Assembly: GCF_028453695.1 (NCBI RefSeq)
Contig: NC_135782.1
Coordinates: 1,736,001-1,800,000, forward strand
Length of the DNA stretch: 64,000 bases
Source: Augochlora pura
Lineage: Eukaryota > Arthropoda > Insecta > Hymenoptera > Halictidae
Direction of reading: 5' to 3'
Shown here: positions 1 through 12,416 of the stretch, one piece after another
Position numbering within the stretch: position 1 is the stretch's first letter
Layout: every line of letters starts with the position of its first letter
Made by a program: the position numbers and the translations under genes
The notes under the pieces: model-generated
Told to the model about the DNA's origin: nothing
Seen by the model: the letters and a program-made list of their open reading frames with translations, nothing else
The model's database searches: none

Positions 1-1487
1 CGTAAACCAGACTCCCGCGAGTTTTATTAAATAGAAGCGGTTTCTTTTCACTTCTATTCTTTTCCTCTGACCACTTTCCTCTTGCACTTCAAGGTTTCCT
101 TCGTTGTTAAACTCGGATACTAAAACCTAAAAATGTGTAAATTTTATTTATTAAAATATTAAAAAAAGGAATTCAAATAAAAGCCAACATTTTACGCCGA
201 ATGACCGAGCTGACAATTATTAATCTAATCTGGCTCAGCTTTAAGCAGAACCAGCTTTCATAGAAACAATGTTTTTACTACGATGCTAATGATGAAACGG
301 GCGCGACATAAATTCTCCAGAAGCATCTCTGGCGTAATATATTTTTCGGAGAATCGGGACACCCCGCGGGTATAAAATTATAAATGTCAATATTTCTAGT
401 TCCCGGTATATATTTACGAGACCGGGCCCTCGTATGAATATTTAATCGGGCTGGATGCATGCATAATGAAGACTTTCGTTATTTATAGACAATCCTCATT
501 TGCTATGAATGAAATTCTTTCCTGTTGTCACCGCCGCTGCTCCGATTACACCGAAACATTTTGAAATGGCCCCTACCGGACAGAAAACCTGCCGGTCTGC
601 TGACTCAGCGTAAGAGTGGACTTTACGTGTCAAATTTCTAGAAAATGTCTCGTCCTGATCAATCTTTCGTAAAACCATCCGTCGAAGGTATGTCGTCGAA
701 GATGTCACTAAAAAAAGAGTTAATTTCTGGATTAAAAAAAGATGAATTGAACGTTCTGTAAAATAAAGTGACATGAAAAATTGTTATGAAATTGTTGAAT
801 TAAAAAAAATTCTGTAGGGAAAATTATATGACTTACCCCTCTTTAAACGGCTCAGCTGTTGAATACAATCCAAGAAAGGATCGTCGAATTAGCATGCTTG
901 TCGAACACGTTTCTGAAAAGAGAAGTTCATAATCAGGATTGAAACATCGTGAACATGATAATTATAACAGTCAAGTATTCAAACATTATCTCCCTCAAAT
1001 TAACAGTACAACCTTTTTCATTTCGCAGGTAATAGATTATTACTAGTGAACGGAATCATTCGATGCAACTGCGAAAATTGCAGTAACATCATCGATGCAG
1101 ATTCGAACGTCCAGAACAAAGAAATTATGTATTGCATACACCGCATACGTATGTCCATTGTACACGTACCGAAAATTAGTTGTACGTGACTCGGTGAGGA
1201 TCTTGCGTATCGCAGATATCAAATTATGTAACTCCCGTGTTGGACAACTGAAATTATGCAATTTGGTAAAGGACCGTTCGTTTTTAGCAATCATACCGTG
1301 GAACGCTTTTGCAGGATCTTTTTTTTTCTAGATCACGAAGGCTTGCCGACAGCCGAACCAGTGGTCTGAGTTGCTTAAGTTTCGTCACGCACACCTTTCT
1401 CGACGGACACTTACACACGGATGCTTAGTACTATTTTCACAAGTGTATTCGACGCTATTTTTGCCGGAAGAGTCGAAAAATATCCTA

Positions 1488-1720
1488 CAAAATTCTTATT
1501 TAATATTATCGTTACCAAAGAAGTGAAAAGATAGCTCGCATAATTTTTATCCATAATTACTATAACCAGAGAAGTCCAAAAATAGTTTAGAATAGTTTAT
1601 CATTACCAAAAAGGTCTGACAAAATTTTTATTCAACACTATGATTACCAAAGGAGTCTAAAAACATTATGCAAAATTTTTATTTAATGCTATCGTTACCA
1701 AAGGGTTTGAAAAACATTTT
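1488..1720. repeat. Degenerate 51-bp minisatellite, about 4.5 copies
   Basis: Successive units begin at 1488, 1539, about 1590, 1620 and 1671. The shared core reads CAAAATTTTTATTTAAT, then a block ending TATCGTTACCAAAG, then AGTCTAAAAA. The units at 1488, 1539, 1620 and 1671 are about 51 bp. The one at 1590 is about 30 bp, consistent with loss of about 21 bp. A weaker related unit may precede them at about 1430-1487. Copies differ at many sites, so the array is old. Confidence 0.8.
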
Positions 1721-4039
1721 CTGTCGACTCATTTGCTGGCGTCGTTTTTTGTCGCATTATTAATAAAGACAAATCGTTTAGACAGATTTCTACGAAGTTG
1801 TAGCGCTTTGAGGGGCGTTCGAACGTTTAATTTAATGAATCACACCGCGGAAAAGGTCACGTATACGCAAAGGACGAAGTGGAGTAAGTCGGCATCGCAA
1901 TTCTTACATAATTTGCATAAAGTACGATAGCTATTTCGCGTAATGTACCATTGCTTCACTGTACCCCGGCATAACATGAACCGCGCATGAACAGGTGGGG
2001 GGTTAAAGTTGGGCTAGAAGAAACGATTACTATCCTGCATCGGGCGACGATGAGCGTCTACCAGGGAAATATTGGGCCATAGTAATGGTTTCTCAGTCTG
2101 CAACAGGCTCGCTGGCAGAGTAAGAACGATCATCGGCTCTAGCTGGTCAGCATATCCAACAGTCGCGCTTTCGTTTCATTCGCCGATCGTTCATAGTGAT
2201 ACGCGGATTCGGATAAAACGCGAAGTGAAGCACACCTCTTCTGCATTTCGTCAATGTTTACGTGGCTGTCAACTTTATTTTAAATTCTTCTGGGCCCAGC
2301 CGTACCTGCGGCATCTCGTCCTCCGTCGAACGCGTTTTATCAGTCGATTTCAGTGCATCCCGACGGTCGTGATATTCCAATCGTTTTCACAGTTTCCGAA
2401 AATCTCGTTTAAACAGTTTTCGGTATTTCCGCAAAAGTTGCCTGACGTATTCGTGCCTCCTCATTCATCGTAAGTAGCAACAAGATTCACCTATGCGTGC
2501 GACTGAAAAATATTAATATCCATTAATTTTTATTATAAGAACAATTTAAAAATTCTATGCTATTTTTCTATGCCATTTAGACCGCGAATTTTATGTAATT
2601 ATTTATGACAGACATTGATCTGTAAACTACAGAGTTGACACTGGAAGGATTTGATAATACTGTTGGATTATTTCTGACGTTTTAGAACTAATTAACAAGA
2701 AACATTTTTAGTAAATCCCTTCGATATTTTCTTTGCATAATGTAATATTATGTTTCATTTTAAAGCAATTAAATAAGCAATGCTTTTCCTTGTGATCGGT
2801 GCAACGAACTTTTTAATTTGCACAGATATCCGTAGTCTAGTCACGCTTAATGGACTTTCGTTTATTATGTCGGCTTAAACTATGTTGTAACCATGAAACA
2901 CATATTATGCACGGGACGGTGAACGTGGTAATCTGATGGTTTGGTAAGAACATTATAACGATCGAACGTTGTTTGCGAAGGATCAACAACGTGAATGAGA
3001 AAAAAACGAACGCGGAATTGTTATTCCTCATTCAGTCGTATTTAATTCCAAAGATTGCTCGGCACGCGAGCATACTAATTTATTGAACCGTGCGAGCGGT
3101 CACCGGTTCTTCGACGGCCGATTTCGTAGAATGGATTGTGAGCTACTCGAAAACACGGGCACCGAACTTTCTCAACTGAGCAACAGTCGAACGTAATAGT
3201 AACCGCGGCTATAGGATATGTAACGGGATGATTCAACGTTTGCAATCCGCCGTTTTTAACACCGCATGTGTTACTAACAATTGTACCGGTGCAATTTCCG
3301 CGAATCCTTGCCACTGAGAATGTAATCGGATTACTTAATACGAATCGTTCAAACACGAATGTCATTATCGTGCGGCGCGAATCGAGTGCCAAAGACACGG
3401 TGAGATATTTAAAAGTAATTTATCGTCATAATTAGTAATTAATAGACCGCTGACTCTATGTTTTTCTAACAAATGCGGATAGATAAAATAAATTTAATAT
3501 AAATAATAATATATATATATACTAAAATAAATATAATATATTATAACATTCGTCCGTATTTTTTACGTAGACCAAACAATTGTCAAATATCGAGTACGAA
3601 GTACGAAAGGTAGGGTAGCAAAGATCATGAACGTATTTATGCAAATGAAAAATATTAGCATTCGCGACAGAAGCAAAGCTGAATGGGGAAAGCTGTTTGA
3701 CTGCGAGCCTCGATTGCAAAGATCCTTTTGAAATTTGTTAAGTTACATATGGTTTCGTCGTTCCTGTTCCTTTGTTCGACGCGCAGTCGCGGTCTTTCGG
3801 CGATGTGTCGGAAAATCCTTTGCGAAATATTTGCTTGGTCCGTAATATTTGTTCCTGCAAAAGCAAATTCCACTCTGTAGAAAAGAAATAGCTGTGTGGT
3901 TGTTTCTTTAAACGTTATAGTCACGTATCATTACTGACAAAGCATTTCAATGAACTTTTCGAGCCGAGTGCATTTTAAATACAGGTGAACGAGATTTAAT
4001 CGATTTGTATTGTTTTCTCACGAAATATTAATGTTCATA

Positions 4040-4110
4040 ATATATAGTAATAAATATAAATATATTTATAATATATAACAATGAATATAAATATATTTAT
4101 AATAAACATT
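4040..4110. repeat. AT-rich 31-bp tandem duplication
   Basis: Two adjacent copies share the core AATATAAATATATTTATAAT, spaced by about 31 bp. Pure AT low-complexity sequence; no function inferred. Confidence 0.6.
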
Positions 4111-4808
4111 GTTATCTACAATTTCTTTTATTAGATACTAATTAATCTTCTTACTTGATAACTTTAGCTAGGAAAAACAGAATCAACATCGGTAAACATA
4201 AATCTGTCATGTCTTAAGCAGTTATCCTTGAAATGCAGATTGCAAGTTCTTCATCAAAGAAAAAAGACGGAAGAGACTTTTTACGTATTGAGCATCTTAG
4301 TTTCTTGTCCTGTTGCTTGTTAGATCACCGAAAAGACCGTCCCGTTTTTCACGTAGCGAATAGAAAGCCAACCAAAACAAACGAATGGTATACAACTATG
4401 ATAAATAACCACATAAATAACTACAAAACAATCTAACTTATAACTATATCTACAACTATGTAAATAAATAACTACTGTTGCGTGAATATGTAACTACGCG
4501 TTGCGTAAACATACAAAAACAATTAATTGATGGACGTATTTACACTTGCCGCGGCAACCGTCGTGTACTTTGGATGGGCAAATGATAAATGCATATGTGC
4601 TAACTAATAGTATGACTACGTAGAATGTATATAAAGTATTGTTCAATCGTTTCGGCGATGTTTCCACTGACGCGGTTCGTTACACTAATTATACATATGT
4701 AAATATTTAACAAATGCGAACGTCCTCAAAAAATCTGTCCCGTGGAAAACGTGTTCTCAAAACGCAGTTACAAAAATTCACAAAATTTGTTTCGTGTATT
4801 TTCAGAAA

Positions 4809-7800
4809 ATGGTATCACAGACCGCAGCGGAGGAGAAAAAAGTGGAGGAGGAGATCCCCGATAGGATCGCGGAAGTTTTCAAAGATCAAAATATTTTGAT
4901 CACCGGTGGTACCGGTTTCTTGGGCAAGGTCATCGTCGAGAAGTTCCTCAGATGTATGCCCTCCGTCAAACAGATTTATCTGCTCGTGCGGCCGAAAAAG
5001 GGGAAGGACCCGAGGCATCGTTTGGAAGAGATGTTCAGCTCGCCGGTAAATCATGCGGATTCAGCATCTGGATATCATTGAAAGAAATTTAATCGATGAG
5101 AATCGAATGAACGAAAACTGATCGGAGCCGAGTTTCGCATACTTTTACGTCCTGTCTCGTGCGCGACAGACATTACGCAAACTGACTGTGCGAAAAGAAA
5201 AAAAAAACGCAACCGCGTTCCTAGATTTCGAGCCAACGAGATCCTTGAACAAACCTTTCGCCAATTAAATAAAATTAGTCCGAACGAAGTTTAGAGTTTC
5301 GAATAGGTGTGCAATTTTCTATGAAGTAAACATCTTTAATGAAAGACACGTTTACGTTCAACTTAAACAAGTTTCTTGAATCGAGTAGAATTTCAAAGTG
5401 GAAAGGAACATCTTATTCACTTTCGATTTGCGTCTATTACACTATAAAATAAAATTGATCAAATAATCATTTTATTTTTATTATGCATACATGGTATTAA
5501 CTGTATTAATTAATGCTTAGAATTGAGATTGCAATCGGAAACTTTAGTCGTCAAAATAATATATTGTTTCCGTATTTCGACATATCGTATACAATATGGT
5601 TTCACAAAGTTGTATAGAAATAGAAATCAGGTTTTTCAGGCTAGACTACCTTCGTTGTTAAAGGTACACTAGAAAGTGCAAGACTGCTCAATTTTATTAA
5701 GATCCGCAAATCGCACAATGAAGAAGTAAGAGTTCAGATACCAGTTGATTTTCCAATTCGAATTGAACTAAATCGAATACTCCAACTTTTTCCTATTTTA
5801 AAAAGCGACGCAGCCAATTTTGGCGATTAAATAATAAGTATGTTTTCTATTTGCAAAACCTAGGCACTTTACGTAAGACGCCCGTAAGGAAGTCGCGTGC
5901 GAAATGAAATTAACGATCACATGTAAGCACATTGCAGTGTTCCATTTTCTGCATCATTTTGAAGAGCAAAAACGCGTGAAACTGAGTCAAGGTCTCCTAC
6001 TAGTAGAGGACGAGACACGACGGTGCTATCATTATTATCAAGACTGGAATTTGTCTAGTACTGCTCGGTGAAAGTTGGCTCGCGTGTTATGTTATATTTC
6101 TCTGTCCTAGGCAACAGCCAGATTCCACTGTAACGCGATTACAGTACACCTGGTCAGGCTATTGTATAGGACGTTTCATAATTCTGTCATATTTATAGCA
6201 GCGAAATCGGTCACAATGTTACGATCAGGCGAATATACAATCCGCGTATTTAATAGCTTCGAGAAGCCGCCAGAATGTCTCTGGTTAGCCAAGATGCTCG
6301 CTCAACTCGCATTTCATAATTTCAATTTAATACGAATTAATGGCGCGTTAGGACACCATTCGCTTAGAGGAAGAGATCGCCTGCATCGAACCGCTTCTGT
6401 ATAGCCCTGCGTTATATTGATCTTGCGATGTTTTGTTTCTTCGTCGCTTGAATTTTGGATTAGCCGAATAGTCCGGGAACTGCGTATACAGAAATGTCGA
6501 AACACCTAATGCACGGTGCAAATCTCTCCCCGAGAGGAGGTCAAATTGCATCATGTGAAAGAAAGTTGAGTCGGTTCACATGTTCGCGTTCTACAGTCGT
6601 TTAACGGTCACAGTTTTCCCTGTAAAATGGAAATTCGGCAGATAAACGATCAACTCAAAGATTTGGATAAATGATTTGCAACCCTCAGAACGTAACTGAA
6701 ATCAAATGTTACAATCTTACCAATGTTACAACATACACTCTGTATATCTTGAATTTCTCATTGAACGACTTTATTGACGTGCACGCAAAAATCCTTGTCA
6801 TAGAGTAATGTAACAGAACACCGTTCCAAGTGGAACATGTAATACTGATTGACTTACTTAGCAAAACCTTGAATGTAAAAAGTATCTGTGACATTTTAGT
6901 TTTCCAAGGCGTGACTTAGACAAGTTAAGTAACATAAACAGACGTATAGTACTTAATTATTCATGACAGAATAGTTATTGTACTTGATTTGCGAACGTAA
7001 AAACTGTAATAATCAGATCGGTAATTATTTTAAAAAGCAACGTCATCTAATATTTGACACAAATTCATTTGAAAGGGAGAAACGTTTAGTTTCCTTCCCA
7101 ACTAGTGTCACGTTGCTCTAATTGAGTCCTTGAATGTCATTGCTTCAATCCAAGTATCGTCTATTTGTAATCAACAATTCGTTTCATGTGCATACAAACA
7201 AACTATGACGAATGTTGAGACCAATAAAAAAAAAGAAAGTTAATGTCATGTAAAGACATCATGTTTGCTTTAAATATAGTTGGGGTGTGTTAATGCTTAC
7301 TTGTTACAGCTCTTTGACAAAGTGAAACAGGAAAGGGGATTAGCGGAACTTCATAAGGCTGTGTCAGTTGTAAATGGAGATGTATCATTGCTTGGTCTTG
7401 GACTCTCTGCAGAAGACAAAAAGATGCTTTGTGAGAACATTAACATTGTGTATCACGGTGCCGCCACAGTAAGGTATACTGTAGCACAAAATAAAATGAA
7501 TATAGAACTTCGACGGTGAACTACATTTAATCGTAACTGTACAATAATATTAGATTCGATGAGCTGCTGAAAAAGGCAGTACTGTTGAACACTCGTGGCA
7601 CGAAGGAAACGCTACAACTTGCTAAGGAGATGAAGCACTTGAAGCTGTTTGCTCACATTAGCACCGCGTATTGCCATTTAGAAGAAAAGGTATAACATGT
7701 TCTGTTAAAACTAGCGGAAAATTTGTTAAAAATTGTGTTAGTCTTGATTTTTAAAAGACTAACCATTTCTATTTGGTTTGCATTTGTTTCCGAAAACCAA

Positions 7801-9221
7801 AATTATTTATATGCCCGCCTATTGGAATATGTTATCAGTTCCTGTTTGGCTTTAGGTCTTGGGAGAAAAACCTTACCCTCCGCCAGCGGATCCTCACAAA
7901 GTTATCAAGTGTGTTGAGTGGATGGAAGACGATGTCATTGAAGCAATGACTGACAAAATTTTAGGAGGACTTCCTAACACATATGCCTTCACGAAAGCCT
8001 TATCAGAAGGGCTCGTTGAAGAGGCCATGTCGCATATTCCAGCCATTATATTAAGGTAAAAACATATGAATAATCCCTGCAGAAACATAAAATAGGTATC
8101 TTAAAGTATATAATGTTTAATCACATATTTAATCATAGGCCAAGTATAGTAATACCTATTTGGAAGGAACCAGTGCCAGGATGGACGGACAATATCAATG
8201 GACCGACAGGACTATTAATTGGAGCTGGAAAAGGTGTTATACGGACAATGTACTGTAACGAAAATAGTTATGCGGATTATCTACCGGTAGATATCGCTGT
8301 TAACGCTATACTGGCTTCTTCATGGAATTTCATTTATTTCAAAGATCATGATAGAAGAGTTTTCAACCTAACTAGCAGTAGTGAATTCAAAGTACGTTGT
8401 TATCTAAAATAACACAGCTTTGTTCGAAGCTTATACTATACACATGAATGTTGGCCAGTATTAAAAATAATATTAATACAATTTTTAGGTATCGTGGGCA
8501 GAGATTATTGCACGGGGTCGAAAAATAACCGAAAGAGTTCCTCTAAATGGTGTTGTTTGGTACCCGGGTGGCAGTATGAAAAAATCAAGGCTCCTGCACA
8601 ACATTTGCGTGTTACTTTTCCATATGATACCAGCTTATCTCATAGATACACTTATTTTCCTTGCAGGGTACAAACCAATGTAAGTATAACAAGAATATCA
8701 ATAACTTAACTTAAGTACACTGGATAACTATTATTGTGTACAGTATGTGTCGTGTGCAACGTCGTATACAAAAAGGATTCGAAGTGTTTGAGTACTATGC
8801 TAATCATCAATGGGATTTTGATAATTCAAACCTGTTTGAAATCAGAGATCGATTGAATCAAACAGAGAATAAAATTTATCAGCTACATGGGGATGATATG
8901 GATATTGATAAATATTTCGAGGCTTGTATAAGAGCTGCAAGAGTTTTCATTTTAAATGAACCACCAGAGACACTACCAGCTGCTCGAAGACATTTAAGAA
9001 TGTAAGACTTTCGATTTTACGAATTTCAATTATATATTTTATATGTTGAAGCTAGTCCTGAAAACAATTTATCTTGAAATTGCAGCATGTACTGGGTTGA
9101 TGTACTCACAAAGGTAACTTTCTTTGTCTTCCTGATATACTTATTTGCATGCTGGAGTGAAAGCTTTAAAGCACTCTTGATAGGATGCTGGACAATTATG
9201 AAACAGGCAGTGTCAAATTAG
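4809..9221 (+). CDS. Fatty acyl-CoA reductase (8 coding exons)
   Basis: Reduces fatty acyl-CoA to fatty alcohol using NADPH. In insects this family makes precursors of cuticular lipids, waxes and pheromones, and it usually sits on the ER or peroxisome membrane. Coding exons: 4809-5045, 7310-7473, 7554-7689, 7856-8055, 8139-8391, 8489-8679, 8744-9001 and 9086-9221. All have GT-AG borders, and the joined frame is exactly 525 codons (524 residues), normal for the family. The amino-terminal Rossmann domain carries TGGTGFLG at residues 32-39. The SDR-type active site YxxxK appears as YAFTK at 222-226. The carboxy-terminal sterile/FAR_C domain follows, with hydrophobic segments at about 368-390 and 490-504, the last a likely membrane anchor. 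The start lies 3 bases after an acceptor at 4805, so there is an upstream untranslated exon I cannot place securely. Intron 1 is large (2.26 kb), the others are short. Insects carry many paralogues, so I give no symbol. The reading as a FAR is near certain. Confidence 0.95.
5046..7309 (+). other. Intron 1 of the fatty acyl-CoA reductase gene
   Basis: A 2.26-kb AT-rich intron with donor GTAAAT at 5046 and acceptor TTGTTACAG ending at 7309. I see no exon or element inside that I can support. Confidence 0.8.
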
Positions 9222-9277
9222 ACAACACATTACTTAGTTTGTAAAACTTCTAGTACCTTCACATTGTAATATAACAA

Positions 9278-9283
9278 AATAAA
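9278..9283 (+). terminator. Polyadenylation signal AATAAA of the reductase gene
   Basis: AATAAA lies 57 bases after the stop codon at 9219-9221. It gives a very short 3' UTR, about 200 bp from the end of the convergent RpS3A transcript. Confidence 0.6.
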
Positions 9284-9492
9284 ATTACGATTGTATTTTT
9301 TAATAATTATCATAACCTGTTTGCATTCACAGTGTTAACGATAAGGTGTATAATATCAAAATATTTTCGATAATAAATATTTACTGTTACATTGAAATTC
9401 ATTTTAATCGTTTCATGACCTTTTTTTCTATTCTAATACGCTGTAGGTAGAAGATAGAAAGAACGGCAACAATTTCTGCACTGAACGTGACT

Positions 9493-9498
9493 TTTATT
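9493..9498 (-). terminator. Polyadenylation signal AATAAA of RpS3A
   Basis: On the - strand AATAAA lies 31 bases after the RpS3A stop codon. A very short 3' UTR is usual for ribosomal protein genes. Confidence 0.65.
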
Positions 9499-9528
9499 TA
9501 TATCAAATATCGAAAGAGAATTACTCCC

Positions 9529-11400
9529 TTAAACAGATTCCTGTACAGGCGGTTCATAGCCTTCTGGTCTGTCGACCTTTGAGCCACTTTCGCCTACTTC
9601 CTCGGTCTTGCTACCTGCGCTGTCTCCATGAAGTTCCAATAGCTTACTCAGTTCGAAACGTGGTTTCTTCAATACTTTCACCTGTCAAAGGATGCAATTA
9701 TTATTATAGACACTGTTATTAAAGCTATAATTATGACATTGTACAAGTTAAGGATATGCACAAACATACTTTGCGAATATAAACATCATGAAGTGGGTAA
9801 ATTCCTTGTGAAGCCTTCTCAATGTCTTTGGCAGTAGCATCTGGTAGAAGTTTACTGACAACACCTTTCAAATCACTCTTTGTAACATCATTAGTGATCG
9901 TGTCTACCATCTTTTGCCTAATTTTTTTAACCTAAACATAAAAACACGAATACAGATAACTAATTTCGTTATCATAAATATAAATATTATATAATTATTA
10001 TATAAATTAAGTTAGTGTTGCAATCTTCGAATATCATTACTTCTTGTACCAGAGGTAATGTGGTAAGCAAGTGCACAATTACTATCGCAATATCTTGTAG
10101 CATGAAAGCAATGTTACACTCTCACGAACTATAGATTTGCCAGTGTCCAAAAATATAATTAAACAAGCCAAATTACACACCTGTGCATGTTGAGCATAGC
10201 ATGTCTTCCTTGTGCTCAACTGATCTTTGTTGGTGAAACCAATACAGAAAACTCTAAGAAGATAACCATCGGTAGTTTTTACATCAACATTAGCTTCGAT
10301 CAGAGTTTGCCATTTCTTAACCATAGATCTCAATTTGTCGGTGGTCAAGTCCATACCATGGAAATTGGTCAACACATTACGATGTTGAACATCTTCTGCG
10401 ATCAATCTGAATTTACGGAAAGATCTCTCCGCGTCCCCGTCATTTTGCAAGTCAGCCAAAGAGACCTCGAATACTCTGTATTTCAGACCTTCGGACGCAA
10501 TCTCTGTACAACGCAAAACAAATTTCATTAATAAAAAAAAAAATAATTCGAGAACAGGGAAAAGTATACAGTTATGAAAATTTGTAGCAGCATCTTTATA
10601 TTGCTTTAAACTTTATATCACTTTAAAGCGATACTATAGTTTAGAGTCTGCATTTTCTTTTGCAACAGGGAACGCCAAAAAAAGTGATGGAGGCACTTTT
10701 ATGGAACTAGAGTTGCATATAAATCTCAGTTTCCGAAATGTCTTACTTGTTCCTTGGGTCCTGTTAACCAATGTTTTTCCAACATGACGGTTGGTGAACA
10801 TAGACGGTGCCTTAACATCATACCAATCCTTACGGGTGAAGGGATCAACGCTACAAGGAAAAACACGATTAGGTTATGTTACTCTTTAAGTTTGGAACAG
10901 CGAATTATAAAAATTATATTAAAAGAAACAGAATAACTTAATTTACGTATAAATTCCTAGCTACCTATTGCATGTTTTACACGTGTTATACTAAATAGTT
11001 CATTCAATATCAATACGTTGAATCGGATGAACATCAACGTGGTGTTCACATTAACTATCTATGTAAGTAACGAAAATGTACAGCAAAAAAGGTTACTTTA
11101 AATATGCAATTACTTTTTAAGAAAAGTAATACAAGTCGTTACTAGCGTATCTTCACTCAAATTAAACAAATTTGTTAAAGACAAAGTGCGAATCATAGAG
11201 TGTGTTCTAAACATTCAAATGTCAGGTGTACGAAATCTGTTTTAATTTAAAGCATCTTGCTAGGTGGTTCGCGTAATATTAACTTATTATCAGTTCGAGG
11301 GTTTAAAGCTCAAAAGAAACGTATTATAATTCACTTACATCTTCTTCTTGACTCCCTTTTTGCCTCCTTTCGACAGTCCCTTATTTTTACCCACCGCCAT
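9529..11400 (-). CDS. RpS3A: 40S ribosomal protein S3A (eS1), 5 coding exons
   Basis: Structural component of the small ribosomal subunit. Coding exons on the - strand: 11400-11339, 10850-10747, 10503-10181, 9931-9770 and 9681-9529. The joined frame is 268 codons (267 residues), matching the usual ~264-268. Recognisable conserved stretches, in order, are the basic start MAVGKNKGLSKGGKKG, then DPFTRKDWYDVKAP, VFEVSLADLQND, LTNFHGMDLT, VKTTDGYLLRVFCIGF, DIEKASQGIYPLHDVY and the terminal EGYEPPVQESV. The gene is tail to tail with the reductase gene and head to head with the TMEM185-type gene, about 1 kb between the start codons. Coding sequence is CpG-poor, as for other housekeeping genes here. 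Ribosomal protein introns often host snoRNAs. I looked for paired C/D boxes in the introns and found none convincing. Confidence 0.98.
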
Positions 11401-12416
11401 GATTGAAGCTACAGACGGAAAGAGGCACGATCATACTCTACCGGAAACTAGCAGAGCGATCTACGCGTTGTCGGTACTCACGTAAAGCGCTGATTGGCTG
11501 ATTGGACTTCTACCTGCCGTTCATATTTTTAGCAATTGTTTTTCAAAAGTAGCCAACTTGTTCAATTTTGTTTGATAATTGAAACCTACAAATTGCAATC
11601 AAAATTCACGCAATTATTTTCCCTATTTCCTTTACACTAAACACATAAGATACGTATAAAAAAGGTGTCACACAAAAATTGTTTATACGGATGCAAATAA
11701 CTTCAATATTAAAATTCTAATGCACCATTCTGCTCAATAATAATCTTAGCAAGACTTTGTAATTATCAGAATGTAATAAAATTATTCTTTCTAATATTTA
11801 ATTATTATTTGTTTTCAATGTAAATACATGTACAATGTATGCAGCATTACATATTTATTGTAACAACAATGGTGTACATCGTAATAAAAAAGTACACCAA
11901 TGTGATTCAATGAATGTCGAAGATTTTGAAACGTTAACAAAATAATCAATCTGCTGGTGAAGATTTTCTTTTTTACTTACAAAATTGTTCCCAACCAAAT
12001 GCTTTTCAGATCTGCATCGGATCGTAATTATCTCCGATCTGTTATCGTTTTAAATTGCGTAAAACATGTAAAAATCGTGTACGTAACGAATCACGTTATG
12101 CGTTGCATTTTGCATGTGCATTTCAAATAAGTACGAAGTTCTCCGCTAACGTTTAAGTTAGTTGTAACTTGACGTATCGAGTGTCGACAGCTGCTGGCCT
12201 TCGGCTGCTTTCAGTGCAATTCGAATTTTCGCGTGCGAAACGGTGGGATTTACTTTTTTTTTCTTTTCGTCCTGCAAATGCAGTGCTCGCCGTTCGTGTT
12301 CTTCCGCGATAAAATCAGCGGTAAATGAAACGATTTTCGTTGGGATGCGTTTATACGCGACGGTCATCGCGAAGATTTACGTCGAGTAGTTGGCCTACAA
12401 AACGTTTCTGATAATC
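11401..12416. other. Shared divergent 5' region of RpS3A and the TMEM185-type gene
   Basis: About 1 kb separates the two start codons, which face away from each other. It must hold both core promoters and 5' UTRs. Apart from the RpS3A leader I see no definite TATA box. The block nearest the TMEM185 start (about 12100-12400) is GC- and CpG-richer than the AT-rich middle. Confidence 0.5.
11412..11427 (-). promoter_or_regulatory. Pyrimidine-rich 5' leader (TOP-like) of RpS3A
   Basis: Just upstream of the start codon the - strand reads GCCTCTTTCCGTCT, a short pyrimidine tract. Ribosomal protein mRNAs typically start in such a tract, which gives translational control by growth signalling. That this is the actual transcription start is inferred. 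Confidence 0.4.

Larger units (their letters stand above)
1..4805. other. Non-coding 5' flank of the fatty acyl-CoA reductase gene
   Basis: I see no convincing coding exon here. The reading frames are short, lack recognisable domains and overlap each other on both strands. The stretch is AT-rich apart from a GC-richer block at about 1980-2470, which ends at a good splice-donor-like GTAAGT (2470) and could be a 5' untranslated exon of the downstream reductase gene. A degenerate 51-bp tandem repeat occupies 1488-1720 and an AT-rich 31-bp duplication lies at about 4040-4110. Both are listed separately. Confidence 0.6.

Noticed and set aside
2072..2473. 133-codon + strand frame
   Set aside because: No recognisable domain; it ends at a donor-like site and fits better as a 5' untranslated exon of the reductase gene, though I cannot prove that.
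9932..10746. snoRNA in RpS3A introns
   Set aside because: Ribosomal protein introns often host snoRNAs, but I found no intron with a C box followed by a D box at suitable spacing on the - strand.
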